Made by a program: the position numbers and the translations under genes. The notes under the pieces are model-generated. The model was not told the DNA's origin. It searched no databases and saw nothing but the letters and a program-made list of their open reading frames with translations. 64,000 nucleotides of DNA from Ampelocalamus luodianensis. Lineage: Eukaryota; Streptophyta; Magnoliopsida; Poales; Poaceae. The DNA lies in NCBI GenBank assembly GCA_036346255.1, contig CM070628.1, forward strand, positions 8,385,840 to 8,449,839, given 5' to 3'. Numbering within the stretch: position 1 is the first letter of the stretch; the number at the start of each line of letters is the position of its first letter. Below, piece by piece: positions 1-11,762 of the stretch.

Positions 1-2188
1 CGCTTATGCTCATTTCGAAGCTAATGACGAGGCGCATATTTTCCATCTAAGCCACTAATTGCCCTCCAAGTGCCCCAAAATCGCCATCTTCGGCCCCGAA
101 TTCGCCGCAATTTTTCGGTTTCTTTTTGCCGCTTCTTTTAGTCTTCCTTTCAGAATTTGGAGTTTACCTCAACCGCAGTTGTAGATATCATCGAAACCTT
201 TCAAACAAGCATATATAAGCCATATAAAACTTTATTTTTTATCGCTTGAGACTAGTTATTGTTTACTGCTCAAACTATAGGGTTGTTTACATTGCACGTT
301 ATTCTCGATTTTTGTGCTCTACATCGTGAACAATCTTGTGCCCCTACAAAGATGTGTGAGTAGTATGCTAGCGTCGTCCTAGCACTTGTTGTGAGGCTTT
401 CCTTGCTTGCATCAACTCACATTGATCGTTGCATGCGCATACACTTCTCTCAGATAGGGCTTTGATTAGCTAGCTTTGATTAGGCTAGGATCAAGAACAT
501 TGGCTAGTACTTTGAACAATCTTTCATTTGTATTAATTGATTTGATTATTGCTGATCCTTGCTACCATATTGAAGCCTTCCAAGATCCACTTCCTACTAA
601 CTCAGCAGTGTCGTTCCTCGCAATCGTTAGCTAATCGCAAGTGAGAGTATCACGAACCACCATCTGGTTGTACCACCTCTCGTCGCATTGGTAAGAACTT
701 GTATAAGCTTGAGTGTGAGTGACTTGATTTGAGCTTCTAGATCCTAGTAATTGATAGGAACATATACTTGTGTTTTGTTTCCTTGTTTTCTACTAACAAT
801 GACAGGTTGGTTGAATTTGGTAGATTATGATGTCATCGCAGGCAGATTTAAGCTCAAAGGGAAATAACTACCTGCATACATATTGCCACCCACTGCTGAG
901 AGTACGTCGCTGGATTACTTTCTATGTGTTACTATGTTGGAAAGCTATTTTGAAAGACAGGACCTTGATTCTTATGAGAAGATGACCATAGCAAGGACGG
1001 CACTAATCGGTGATGTTCAACATTGGTGGTCGAATCTGGAGTACCACTTCATGTACACATAGGAGCAGATAAAGAAGAAATTGCAACGTCGATTTGTACC
1101 TCCACCAACCACAGTCACAAGTGAGGTGCGACCTAAGGTAATTGAAAATGCTAACATTGTTTTGGCTCCTACTCCATCTCTAGATACCGCCGAGATGCTT
1201 GAAGAGATGAACGATGATCTGGCGCATCTTATGCATTTAGAGGAGAAGCTTGAGGTACCTACATTAGCTGATGGATAATGACAAAGGTACTGATTTAGTG
1301 CTACAGCAAGATATAGAGTAACCTTGTGAGCATATACCTGCTGTAGTAGTGCAATCTTTTGATATTCCTTGTGTTGAGTTGAACGAACCATGTGCTAACT
1401 GAGCTCTCATAATTTTGCACATGTCTAATTAATTACACATAAAGAAGTACTAGATAGAATATCCCCACTGATGTTTTGTGCTATATCATGCTTAAAGATC
1501 CAATTAGTTTGGAAAATTAGTTTGAATGTGCTATGGAGAAAGTTTCAACTTTCATCGCTAAATTCTCTTTCTAGCACCTACACCTACTATTTAAAATTAA
1601 TTGGAGATTATGGTGTAGGCAATGATTTCTTATCTATCGAATATGCATAACTTGTGATCACATGGATGAATTGAAGCTTGCTATTTGGGGACAAGAATTT
1701 TGTGTGTGAACTGCTCAATATGAGAGAAAAATAAAATTTAATACGCATCCAATGCCTATGTGTTTACCTTTATTGCACCATCTAGTATGGACAATCTGAA
1801 TAAAGGTGTTGAATTATGGAAGAACTTACAAATCTTTTCACCCTTACTAGAAGAATTTGCTATTGCTCAATTGAAATATGATTATATGAATGACTTGTGC
1901 TCTTTGAATTCAATTATCATACCCTTTCACAGAGCAATGAATAACTCCACTATATACTAAACTTATACTTGCAAATTGAGTTGCAAACTGACTGCTATGA
2001 GTTGCAAACCTTTGATGATTTGATGCATGCACAATCACCTGTAATTTCTAAAGATTTCTCTATTTCTTTGTCACCCATTGCTAACATTTTGCAGAAGATG
2101 AGCATGCGTTGCTACAAATTTTGAAGTTTTTATTGGAATTGGAGGATGAGCTTAAGTCGAGGACAACTCAAATGCAAGAAGGGGAGGA
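1..2188 (+). mobile_element. Eroded internal region of a Ty3/gypsy LTR retrotransposon
   Basis: This stretch lies upstream of a polypurine tract and LTR that begin near 2,180. It holds one recognisable gag fragment (904-1,278). The rest has no coding signal I can support; it is AT-rich with many stops. No reverse transcriptase or integrase motif is visible, so the element is either a large internal deletion or a non-autonomous derivative. The left end lies outside the window. Confidence 0.55.
904..1278 (+). pseudogene. gag fragment (retrotransposon capsid)
   Basis: One frame gives a short capsid-like stretch: a tryptophan/tyrosine-rich helix, then ALIGDVQHWW, which matches the 'A..L.G.A..WW' core of plant Ty3/gypsy gag proteins (family knowledge). 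An in-frame TAG at 1,060-1,062 interrupts it, and the frame then continues through an acidic segment to 1,278. Gag would package element RNA into cytoplasmic particles. No zinc knuckle follows. The assignment rests on this one motif and on position upstream of an LTR. Confidence 0.5.
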
Positions 2189-3080
2189 TGATGACGACAT
2201 CAACCCTCCGGATATGAGCGCTACTTCACGTTATGGTACAAGGAAGGTTTTCATGTCACTTTGTGTCCAAGCCAAGCAAGAGTTCATATTGGACACGTTC
2301 TGGAATCCAGTTCAGCCTCCGGAGACAGCCCTGACTTCAAACAGGCATAACTTTTGCATACGAACTCCGTTTGAGGTCCACGAGAACTTGATTGAAATCT
2401 TATCTCGTCCTCTTTCAAACGGATCTAGCCTCACCTCCAAATTCCTTCTGTACGTGCCGCAATCATCGAAAGAAAGTTCTGCATCAAACTGGGCCTTGTA
2501 ACCTATTTGGGCCAAATTGGGCCTTATAACCTATTTGGGCCGGCCACCTCCTTGGCCACCCCCCTCGGGCTGTACTATTCATGGCCATACTATTCACATA
2601 AATAGTATCCATGAATAGTATCATCCCCTTAGCTCTTGGATATGTACGGCTCCCTCTTCCCTATATAAGGAGGCCACACCCCTCTAGTTTTCCTTGGATT
2701 TTGTTTATATTTAGTTTGTCTTCGTTGCAACTTGTATCTTTTGTGTGAGTCGACTAGGCCACCCAATTAATATCCTCATTCAGAATCCCAACTCAATTCA
2801 AATATTTCAATTCCAATTTACAATTTCAGATTGCTTTATCTTGTTCTTGCGTGCTTCTTCGGTGTACGCAGGAATCGACCTTCGTGGTCAGGTCATCCGA
2901 GTATTCATATCCGAGTATTCATGCATGGTTGATAACGATTTGTAGAGTAGTTCAGCGATTGCGTGATTTCGGGCCTTGCGAGTTCGTAGACAGGATTGTG
3001 AGAGTTGAGCGACTACTACCGAACTTATCTTCTCATCGAAAGATCGGGCCAAATCAGGACCTTCGTGGTTCATCATTTGC
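2189..3080 (+). mobile_element. LTR (3' LTR, probably truncated) of the eroded Ty3/gypsy element
   Basis: A purine-rich tract (2,178-2,188) precedes a TGATGACG start, the usual polypurine tract/LTR junction. The segment includes the stretch around 2,340-2,380 that recurs in grass Ty3/gypsy LTRs (family knowledge), and a TATA box with a GC-poor leader downstream. The open frame 2,109-2,501 runs through the LTR and is not treated as a gene. The 3' boundary is uncertain; no target duplication could be assigned. Confidence 0.55.
2659..2670 (+). promoter_or_regulatory. TATA box of the LTR promoter
   Basis: The sequence ccctatataagg sits in a pyrimidine-rich context inside the LTR, where a Pol II start for element transcription would be expected. 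Confidence 0.5.
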
Positions 3081-3220
3081 ATCTATCTCCATAAAAAACA
3101 AACAACACATTTTGTTGCTCCCCTTCTCACGAACAAAAATGAGTTGGGTTGACGGGTCGGATTGAGTTGGGCCCACAGGCACAAGCCCATATTTATTACA
3201 GTAACGTAATAAATATGTCC

Positions 3221-3517
3221 AATTTACACACATGTATTAAAAAATACATATATATTATATAAAATTACATAATTTATAAGTAAAAAATGTTGAGGGTTCA
3301 TGTAAAATAATTTGAAAAATGATAACTTGTTACATTAATTAATCTAAAAGAACGCAACAAAAACAAATTTACACACATGTATTTAAAAATACATATATAT
3401 TATATAAAATTACATAATTTAAAATAAGTAAAAAATGTTGAGGCCTCATGTAAAATAATTTGAAAAATGATGACTTGTTACATTAATTAATCTAAAAGAA
3501 CCCAACAAAACAAATTT
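3221..3517. repeat. Direct tandem duplication, 145-bp unit, two copies
   Basis: The unit starting aatttacacacatgta at 3,221 recurs from 3,366 with a few substitutions and small indels, ending near 3,517. It is AT-rich with a tata core. It lies just left of the hAT element. Part of the flank (taagtgaatccaataaata near 3,557) also resembles sequence right of the hAT element near 4,940, so similar units may lie on both sides. Confidence 0.85.
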
Positions 3518-3592
3518 AACATAAAAGACTAATCTATAGTGGACAAAAATTGTATCGTAAGTGAATCCAATAAATAACAAAATCAAGAGACA

Positions 3593-3600
3593 AAAGAGGA
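3593..3600. repeat. Target-site duplication, left copy (hAT element 1)
   Basis: aaagagga directly precedes the element and recurs exactly at 4,921-4,928. Confidence 0.85.
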
Positions 3601-4920
3601 CAGGGGCGGCGGCAGGGGGGTGCCCGTGGTGCACGGGCACCCCCAAAAAAAATTGTAATTTTTTTTTATTATATATATGTATCAATAGTTGACACCAATT
3701 TCAGTCTAATCCTAATTCAAACCCACCAACAACACGCTCCATCTCTAGGTCGGGCCTCATGGAGTCGGAGTCCTGGAGCTTGCTTCTCCTCCCATCGACG
3801 ACGCCGCCTCCCTCCTTGCTTCTCCTCCCGGATCCTCCTCCCGCCCCTCCGCCGCCGCCTCCTTGCTTCTCCTCCGCCGCCGCACACCGCCTCCTCTGGA
3901 TCCTCCTCCGCCGCCACCGCCGCCATCGAGGATGCCACCTCCGCTTCCCCTTCGCCGCCGACACCGCTCTCCCGGACCCTCCTCCGTGGCTCCGCCACCA
4001 CCGCCGAGGATGCCGCCGAGTCAAGAGGCCATTGCTCGGCCTCGCCGCCGTGCATCGCAGGCGCCGACGGTTCCCACTAGGCCACCAACACGCAACACCG
4101 CTACCAAGGTAGGGCACGCCGCTGCCTCCTTATTTTCTTGACCTCCTCCTCCGGCCCGGACAGAGGACCTCCGCCAACCGCCGCCGCCGTGGGACGCTCT
4201 TCTCGGGATCCGGGATTGGATATTTGGATTTTGGGGAGGCGGCGCAGTGGGCTAGGGCGCCAGGCCGCAGAGGAGGAGCGCGAGCGACACCGGCCAGCGA
4301 AGGGCCGGCGGCCGAGGCCGAGCCGGCCGAGCGCGCGCGGTGGCGCAGAGGGACCGAGGGAGCCAGTGCCCAAGCTGTTGGTGGCTCCATTTCGACACCC
4401 CATGGCCCAAAGGCAAGAGCAAGAGATGAAGAGAATTAGGAAACTAAGAGCAATAACCCTTGTGGCCTTGTTTTATACTCGATACACTAACACTACACGA
4501 AAATAGCGATGGATGAAGTAAAGCTTCAGATTGCATTTTATCGTAAGTTCGAACAACTTTTGTAGTTTATACATAGCCAATTTAATTATCTAAATGTCAT
4601 TAAATGTCATTATGCCATCAACTGTCCCGATCTTGAATGTCTCCTATCTTCCGACTGTTCTGAAAATAGCAAGAGATGATATAATCAAGTGTTTTCAAGG
4701 AATGAGATCGTCGTATGGTATTGTGATTTCCATTAGCTATTTAGGATTTTTTTATTCATGTAAGATTTTATTTGAACTATTTGTATTGCACTATTAAATA
4801 ATTTTGAACTTTTTATGTAATTATGTTGAACTTGTAAAATTACTTATATGTCGTACAAGATTTTTATTTTTAATCCTTGAAGTGTGCACCCCCATCATAA
4901 AATTCCTGGCTCCGCCACTG
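3601..4920. mobile_element. Non-autonomous hAT transposon 1 (Tip100-like ends)
   Basis: The left end reads caggggcggcggcagggggg. The right end, reverse-complemented, begins cagtggcggagccagg. These are imperfect terminal inverted repeats of the CAG(G/T)GGCGGAGC type known from Tip100-like hAT elements. A perfect 8-bp duplication (aaagagga) flanks it, as expected for hAT. At 1,320 bp it has no transposase motif and must be moved in trans. The interior is a GC-rich block (about 3,755-4,400) between AT-rich arms, which suggests capture of genomic sequence. Reading frames in that block are proline/arginine-rich on both strands, a composition effect rather than evidence of a gene. Confidence 0.85.
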
Positions 4921-4928
4921 AAAGAGGA
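4921..4928. repeat. Target-site duplication, right copy (hAT element 1)
   Basis: aaagagga, identical to 3,593-3,600. Confidence 0.85.
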
Positions 4929-5105
4929 CATAGTAGTAGCATAAGTGAACCCAACAAATACAAAAGAGCAACTGTGTTACCATGCATGCGGCAGTTTCGC
5001 ATGGAAAAATGTTAAAATGGATTCATTTTCAGAATCATAACAGGAAGGAGAAAAATTGAGTATTCTCAACCACAAAAAAACACTTGGGTACTGTTTAGCA
5101 ATTGC

Positions 5106-5138
5106 TATATATATATATATGTGTGTGTGAGAGAGAGA
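5106..5138. repeat. Compound microsatellite (TA)n(GT)n(GA)n
   Basis: Uninterrupted alternation of ta, then gt, then ga dinucleotides. Confidence 0.9.
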
Positions 5139-6046
5139 TTGAGAGATTCAACTGCAACACACTGCTAGGGCCTGCCCCAGTCTACAGTGATTTATACGGG
5201 CCCATGCAAAGTCAGAAGAATGCGTTTCCGTTTCCAGCCAACTCTTTCTGAAGCCGATCGAAGCAAACGCGTTCCGAAGGTACGGCCTATTGGCTACTAG
5301 ATTCTTCCACATATATATGCCTGGAGAAATCTATGTTAGCACTGTACATGCACAGGTTTCAGTTAATTGTCCGGCTCCGGTGTTGTCAAGTCCCTTTCTT
5401 TCTGTTCCAAAACCAACAGCCGGACACCAAATTAATTAGGCCACGGATGTCGCCGTCAGCTTTGGCACGCGGCAGATGAAGTAAGCTCCAATGCGGCCGC
5501 AGGAGGTTCTTGCATTGCATGCTTGCGCCCGTTTCCGCGAACACGGCGGAGGAAGAAAACTAGTGTCTGCTTTGAAGGAACGGACACGCTGTGTGCGTAC
5601 ACGACCAATTCGATCAAACTCCTCGTGGTTCCGACAGTCAGCTTGTGCTAGTGTACCCGGTGTACACGTAACCGTAAGGCACCACTTTGCATGGTCTTAT
5701 GTTGCGCCTAAGTCGGGGACAAATGCAGGGCGGAGGGAAGCGGGTGTGCGATTACTATTACTTGTTCTTGGTAATTAATCAAATTGTTTCTTTAATGATT
5801 TGTCCCTAAGACACCACCCAATGAAGCATGCATGATGTAAGTGGGCCTGTTAGTGTTATTTCTTTTGTTCTTCTTCTTCGTGCTGTTAATCGATCTTTTA
5901 CTATTTACAATCATCAACTCAATTATGTAACCCATGCATTCACTTATCTGTCTATATCAATAATTTTAAGTTTCTTCGTAATGTTAATGATGTTATGCTA
6001 TGGGTGCACATATTTTTATTATTTTTTTGAGATTACAAGGAATACG

Positions 6047-6080
6047 CACACGCACGCACACCACCACGCACGCACACCAC
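6047..6080. repeat. CACG/CACA-rich microsatellite
   Basis: Irregular repetition of cacgcaca and caccacg units. Confidence 0.75.
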
Positions 6081-6500
6081 GCGAAGCAATTTTGGGCTGA
6101 GCCTATGGGCCCGATTCAAAGGAAGAGTCACTTCAATTATGCCCCACCGAATAACCGAATGTGCCGAATGAGCGGACCGATATGAGGCCGTACGGATTGA
6201 GCCTTCCGTATGCCACTTTGAGTGTCGGTATGTCATGTTTCGGCACATCAGGCTGGTATTGAAATGGAGTTGATAAATTTTACTAGGAGTGTACCAAGGA
6301 TGCCACGAGCAAAGTCGGTACTCCAATCCCCTCGTGTACCATGCACGGTGGATCCGCCGCTGCTCGTACAAGGAATACTAAAAGCAAAGTGATGTTTCTT
6401 CCATTAAACTCAGGAGTGTAGTTGATTCGGCTCCTTTGGATTGCCACAGTTGCGTCACGTTAATCTCGTGGAGGCTAGTTCGGGGGCGGGGCCGCCGAGT

Positions 6501-6566
6501 GGCCTGTCCCCGTCAAGCCCTGCCAGGCTGGGAGGGTGGCCTGTCTCCGTCAAGCTCTGCCAGGGG
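6501..6566. repeat. Direct repeat, 37-bp period, two copies
   Basis: The block ggcctgtccccgtcaagc at 6,501 recurs at 6,538 with one or two changes, each followed by a ctgccagg block. Confidence 0.8.
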
Positions 6567-6898
6567 CTTATAATGCTTTTACCTTTTCATGTGACTTAAT
6601 CTATTAATTTATAAATACAATGTATATTTTTCATAATATATAGCTTCAGAATTTACATCTTAATACATAAATCCAAGTTTTAGTTCAAATATGTGAGAAA
6701 AGAAGACACATCTCATATTAAAATTCTATAATATATAAATAAAACAATATGTAGTTTTAATTCTTACCTGGTCTCCACAGATCCCATGGGGTGAGGGCGA
6801 CCCCGCCTACCGCTAGCGCCGCCTCTTCCAGCGGGGACTATGGGGATTGTCCCGCGGGAAAATTGCCATCCTAGACTAGTTAGCACGGCCGAGGGAAT

Positions 6899-6990
6899 TT
6901 TTGCCGACACGGTCATTTTACGAATCCGAATTACAGATATGACAAGTTTGATAACGATTGTAAAAATAGCACGCCGGCAAGACGGTGACC
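6899..6990 (+). repeat. Left terminal inverted repeat of the MULE (outer part)
   Basis: Pairs with 16,456-16,548 in inverted orientation; the start (ttgccgacacggtcatttt) and the end (gacggtgacc) are the best conserved parts. Similarity is patchy in the middle. Confidence 0.8.
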
Positions 6991-7191
6991 GCGCCAAGGC
7001 TTCCAAAGGTGACACGCCGCCGTGGGCGCAGCTCACCGCGCGCCGCCACTCATCACTCAAGGCCACCGCCTCGCCACGCCGGGCGACCCGCCGACCGCCC
7101 ACTCACCGCCCCGCCACGCCGGCCGATCGGCAGCAACCTCGCACCGACAAAAACAAAAAGAAACCGGCGCAGCTCACCGCGCCCACAATAG

Positions 7192-7256
7192 TGCCGTTTA
7201 GGGTTAGGTTAGGTTTGTTTAGGTTAGCTTAGGTTAGGTTAGGTTAATTAGGTAGT
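7192..7256 (+). repeat. Telomere-like TTAGGGTTAGGTTAGG tract in the MULE left arm
   Basis: Degenerate ttaggtt repeats beginning with one tttaggg. An inverted counterpart (ccctaaccctaaccc) lies at 16,019-16,034 in the right arm. It is too short and too degenerate to be a telomere. Confidence 0.8.
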
Positions 7257-7654
7257 TAGAGTCTGAAATTTAAAAGAATTTAAAATATAGTAGATGAGTT
7301 CTAAAAATTATGAAATTTTTGTGTAGCCTCATGACACCTTGTGCTTGTTTGTGTAAATTTTTCGTAATTTTATCCATTCAGAATTATTATCGCTACTGTA
7401 TGAATTGCTATCCGTACTCCTTGTTTCAAGATTAAGGTTTCATAATTTCATGTGATTTAAAATATATTTGAGATTTGGCTGACTTGGAATGTATTTGAGA
7501 TTTGCCGGATCTGTTATGCGGAGAATTAAAAACCTCGAGTGACCATCTTTTCCACCGCCCTCCTCTCTCCTCCGCACATCCGTCGCCTCATCCGTAAATT
7601 TCGGCGCCAATGTTTACGGAATTCCCGCGCCAACGCCGCGACTTCTCCGCTCCA

Positions 7655-7664
7655 CTATAAATAC
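7655..7664 (+). promoter_or_regulatory. TATA box upstream of the MULE transposase
   Basis: ctataaatac in a GC-rich promoter-like context. The leader would be long (about 640 bp to the ATG at 8,331) and contains AATTAGT-rich repeats, so it may include an intron. Confidence 0.55.
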
Positions 7665-7914
7665 CGAACCTAGCACTCGCTTCGCTTCATATCAATTGCG
7701 TTTGATTCTCGTTTTGCGCGCCACGAGAACTCGAGAACGAATATAATAAATTTTATTGAGAGATTAACCGCTTTCCTTCTTTCTCGCCGTCGCCGGCGTT
7801 GATTTATTACTTCCCATCGCTGTCGCCGCTGATTTATTACTTCGAGGCTAATTGATTACTTCCTCCGGCGTGTAATTTGTGTTATGCTTTTGCCGCTTCT
7901 CAACAATGAGTCGA

Positions 7915-8278
7915 ATGAGATAATTTAGAGGTAATTAATTAGTCGTAATTAGTTAGTTGACCGAATAAATTAGTTTAGTGCTAATTAATTAGTCGTAATT
8001 AGTTTAGTAGTCATCATTACAACAGATTAAGTAAGTGGAAATGAAGTACCATATTTTTTAGTGGTAATTAATCAATGTAATTAGTTAGTTTAGAGGTAAT
8101 TAATTAGTTGTAATTAGTTAGTTCACTAGTAATGAATTAGTTTAGTTGTAATTAGTTTAGTAGTCATCATTACAGATAGTAAGTAAGTACAAATAAAATA
8201 CTCCTAATTTTGTAGTGGTAATTAATTAATCATAAGTAGTTAGTTTAGATGTAATTAATTAGTCATAATTATTTAGTG
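7915..8278. repeat. AATTAGT-rich tandem repeats in the transposase leader
   Basis: Short taattagt units fill the stretch. A longer unit with agtttagtagtcatcattac at 8,001 recurs at 8,154, giving a 153-bp period. Confidence 0.75.
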
Positions 8279-8330
8279 ATTGTTGTGGCTTTAGGTATTT
8301 TAACATGCAAGATTTGTTGGTGTTTACGCG

Positions 8331-10790
8331 ATGGCTCAGACGAATGGACACGATGGGTTAGACCTATCAAATGCCAGACAAGGTGGTCCGTGGAGGGGCT
8401 CCACACGATGAATATTCACGAGCCGCTAAGTCGTGATCCGAGGAGTTCGCCACGAGGCAACGACGAAGAAAGTTATGATCGAGGCGATCACCGCACGAAT
8501 TATGTGTGGGAGCTCGTGAAGGTGAATGGAAGCATAGCATGGAGGCAAGACATGGAGATTGTCTTCACCGAGGCGCCATTCACGGAAGCCTATGGTGTAC
8601 GTGAATTTCGACATAGGGCATCGGAAACCCCGATGATGCCGAGGCTCTACAAGCCGGCAAGCGCAGTCCGAGCTCAAGATGGCAGACGGAATGTGCCGCT
8701 TCGAGGGAAGTCCGTGCCTAATTTCGTGCCAAACGAGGGGCGTAAACATGGTGGTCGCCCGCATCGATCGCCACGAGTATCTACCGGACGAGCCTCTCGG
8801 GTTGAGTCCGACGAGGACACCGACCAAGCTCGGATGGTACCGACGCAGGACGCACACGGCCGCGGTCCTTACGTGGCATCAAGACTTGATGATATCGCGC
8901 GCGCTCGCCGCACACCGCAAGAAGAAGGCTCCGCTGGGGTTTGAAGCGACACCCTCTTAGTTGGGCGTCGCTTCCCGGAAGGGGGCCGCTCAACAAGCTA
9001 TAGCACGGCATGCCCCGCCCATCACCGTGGTGTACCGAGTGCACCGGTCCAACCGTGAAAGCACGCAGCGAAGTGCGTAGTAGAAGGTCGCCCCGCAAGG
9101 TCGGGGCCACGAGCAAAGATCTTCGCCGATCTTCACAAATAAGGAGTTGATCGACCACGCTATGCGAAGCTTAGTGAGTTCTCGCGGCAAAGATCGAACG
9201 TGACTTCCGTGATATGTTGCAAACCTCATCACGCACCTAGTTGAGGCGACGTGTCTATCTCCCCGTTGTTGATGCTCAAGTCGCCAATAAGGTTGGCTAT
9301 CCAGCTAGCCGCAAAGAAGGTCCGACGAGCCGCTGTAAGGTTATCGAGACTATGTACGGGACATACGAAGAGACGCACAACCTTGTGCCGAGATTGCTTC
9401 ACCGATGCCGAATCAAACCCCGCACGCACATAAACAAGCTTGACCGTGAAGATGCCGGGCAAAGGGCCCAACCGCCATACCGACCGGTGTTCTGGCTCGC
9501 CAGCCATGGGGGCTTCAAGTTCCGCGCCCCCCACAACCATGGATGGCACTTTCTTGTGGAGGTACAAGGGCACCATCCTCACCGCGGTGGCAGCCGATGC
9601 GACGACCAGTTTTCTCCGATGGCATTTGCCATTGTGGAGAGTGAGAACACATCCACCGGCCGTGGTTCTTGAAGAACGGAAGAGGGCGTGGTGTGGAGAC
9701 CGCCCAACGCTCCGCCTAATCACGCACCACAATACCGGGTTGTTGGCGCAATCAAGACCATGCAGGTTCGACGGATCCATCTCACCAAAGGGAACGACAT
9801 GCAATCTAGGTGGTGCATGAGGCATCTTGCATCTAACTTGTTCACGCGGTTCGCAGTCAGAACTCATGAAGACGCTCAAAGCATTGTGTCCGCAGTAACT
9901 GCAGAGACTAAGTTTGAGTCTATTTGGAGAGACCTCGAACACCGGACTACGAGGCATACAAGGGAGTCCACTTTGAGGGGTGCAACCTAGTAGCGCCATA
10001 AGCTTCTCCGAGTGGGATTAACGCCACGCCCCGAATTGAGAAATGGTCCTCCTCTATGACACAGACGGTGCGTAGATACGGGATTATGATGACCAACATG
10101 TCCGAGGTCTACAATAGCGCTCCTCAAAGGTGTGCGCGCCTCCTATCACCGCGATCGCTCGTGAGACATGGACTCGCATCGTTGGTTATTTCGTTAATAG
10201 AGCCACCGCAAACCTGCGACAAATGGACGGCAAGGCAAGCAGTGGTCCGAGAACATGCAGAGACACATGGACCTAAGATGGAGAAGGCCCAATGCACGAC
10301 ATCCGGTGATCGACGGCCTCAGCGTAAAGTACGAGATCAAGCTCACGTAAATACGCCGTCATGCAAGGGGGAAAGAAAACAGCATGCACCGGTGATGTGG
10401 CGACATGCACCCAACAAGCCGAAGTTCCTCCACAAGCCATGCTCGCGACGTACAAGGCATGTGCACAAATGCGCAGATGGCTACACCATACATCTCTCGA
10501 GTACTACGACATGCGCACCTATTCGTACATGGAGTGGAGAGTTTCACCTGCACGCTTGGAAATGAATTATAAGGATCTTTGGCCGACATGGTGCAATGGG
10601 GTCCCAAACAGGACTTGAAGAGAATAGGAAGGGCGACGGCAGACGCGCGCCTGTAATGACATGGATGCTAGTCAACGAGCAAAGATTAGCCGCACAATCA
10701 AGTGCAGGATATGCAAGACCCCGGCACTCAATGAAGGATTGTCCCAATAGACCTAGCTCGTCCTGGGCCTGTATTCGTCGTAATTTCAAG
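8331..10790 (+). pseudogene. MuDR-type MULE transposase (multiple frame breaks)
   Basis: Would cut and paste the element in the nucleus by DDE chemistry. The start is the ATG of MAQTNGHDG at 8,331. The catalytic core begins at 9,539 with MDGTFL (first catalytic Asp), followed by YKGTILTAVAADAT, then in a shifted frame PMAFAIVESENTS, then GAIKTMQ. Next come SRWCMRHLASNLFTRF (about 9,800-9,850) and RYGIMMTNMSEVYNS (about 10,077-10,121), all landmarks of plant MULE transposases. The C-terminus has a CX2CX4HX4C zinc knuckle when frames are combined (about 10,705-10,735), ending CPNRPSSS. No single frame is open throughout. At the AAIKTMQ motif the break is exactly one base missing where a CAG would be. 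The coding order is otherwise intact, so the gene may be whole in the real genome. Confidence 0.85.
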
Positions 10791-11281
10791 TTTTCTGCCT
10801 TCCTTGTTATGTCTCGATATTTGGATTTTAGGTTTTGGATATTAGGTTTCATGGTTCCAAATATGTTATACCTTCCTTACTTTGAATGTATAAAATGCTA
10901 AATTGCAAGTCCATTGGAGATGTCGACATGCAATGCACGCGACGCATCCATTAAGCAACCACTGATAAAAGGCAACAAGAATGACATGAAGCAATCCACT
11001 GATAAAAGGCCACCACAATGATGCATCGACCATTAAGTTACATGGTTCACTTAGATTGAACATAATTGCGTAAATAAGGGGACGAGTACGGAGGTACAAG
11101 CTTCTCTCGGTCGTGCCTAATGGTAGATGGTGTCTCGCTACCCACATAGAGTGTTGTTCACGGGCCGCCTGCGACGTGGGTTGCCGCCATTGTAGTGGCA
11201 CGACATATGCGCCTAGGGTTCGCGCAGCAAAGATGTCCGATCATAGGAACTTCCCATGTTTACGACCTCCTCGCCCTCTCG
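10791..11281. other. Convergent intergenic space between transposase and GRF gene
   Basis: AT-rich 3' flank shared by the + strand transposase and the - strand GRF gene. A 14-bp block (cactgataaaaggc) occurs twice, about 37 bp apart, near 10,960-11,010. No gene seen. Confidence 0.5.
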
Positions 11282-11722
11282 CTACTGTATTCGCTGGCTA
11301 AGGTCATCATTTTCCTCGTTGAGATCGCCAATCCGTGCTTCCAACTCAAAGATTCGTTCCACAATCTATCCACATACATCGCAACATGTCGCTCATGGGG
11401 AGGATCGATCCAACGGACAAAGTCGCATTTCACCATCTCATTGAAAGGAGGGTTAACAGGAGGCTCTATTAGCAGAACGTAAAGGAAACAACTTACTAAT
11501 TGTACCGAGAGTATGGGCATCGGAAGAAACGTCCGCCCGCCATCGGAAGGCTCCTCCAAGACTCGCAGACGACGCAGCCCCGCCTGCGGTCCGCATTTCG
11601 CCATACCGTTGAGCACGCTTGTTCGGCATCAACAGTAGTTAGGCCCAAAGTCCTCCCTCCTTTGAAGGGGAAGGTCTTGCTTTGGCGATTTTGCTGAATG
11701 GTCATATTGTTTCGCTCGCCAT
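11282..11722 (-). CDS. GRF-type zinc-finger protein with C-terminal coiled coil (frame breaks or intron)
   Basis: Read from ATGGCGAGC at 11,722. The first exon (11,501-11,722) gives a short N-terminus with FPFKGGRTLGL, a C-x2-C pair (CVVC) and GGRFFRCPYS. After a gap near 11,455-11,500 (a gtaagt...tag segment that could be a small intron) the frame gives CDFVRWIDPPHER. Cys-Cys, GRxF..C and CDFxxW are the signature of GRF zinc fingers, which bind single-stranded nucleic acid in characterised proteins. The tail is a coiled coil (FELEARIGDLNEENDDLSQR) ending at TAG, 11,282-11,284. About 120-130 residues. It has its own TATA box. One base is off near the start codon. The role in the transposon is unknown. 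Confidence 0.65.
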
Positions 11723-11752
11723 GGTATGTCCTACTTTCATCGCGTGGGGCGG

Positions 11753-11762
11753 CATTTTATAG
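11753..11762 (-). promoter_or_regulatory. TATA box of the GRF zinc-finger gene
   Basis: On the - strand ctataaaatg lies about 31 bp before the ATG at 11,722, so the leader would be very short. Confidence 0.5.

Larger units (their letters stand above)
4929..6898. other. Intergenic stretch without a supported gene
   Basis: Several frames of 60-130 codons occur here but none shows a domain, and they overlap on both strands. The stretch contains a TA/GT/GA microsatellite, a CACG-rich microsatellite and a 37-bp direct repeat, listed separately. I see no transposon ends that I can pair. Confidence 0.5.

Noticed and set aside
2109..2501. 130-codon open frame on +
   Set aside because: It runs across the polypurine tract into the LTR, and its sequence is a known type of LTR DNA rather than a protein.
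3701..4506. Several overlapping 90-140 codon frames on both strands
   Set aside because: All lie in the GC-rich block of hAT 1 and consist of Pro/Arg/Ala runs; long frames are expected from the base composition.
6033..6371. 112-codon frame on -
   Set aside because: No domain; overlaps a microsatellite and + strand frames of similar length.
7192..7256. Possible chromosome end or interstitial telomere
   Set aside because: Only a few degenerate units, and mirrored at the other end of the MULE; better explained as part of its arms.
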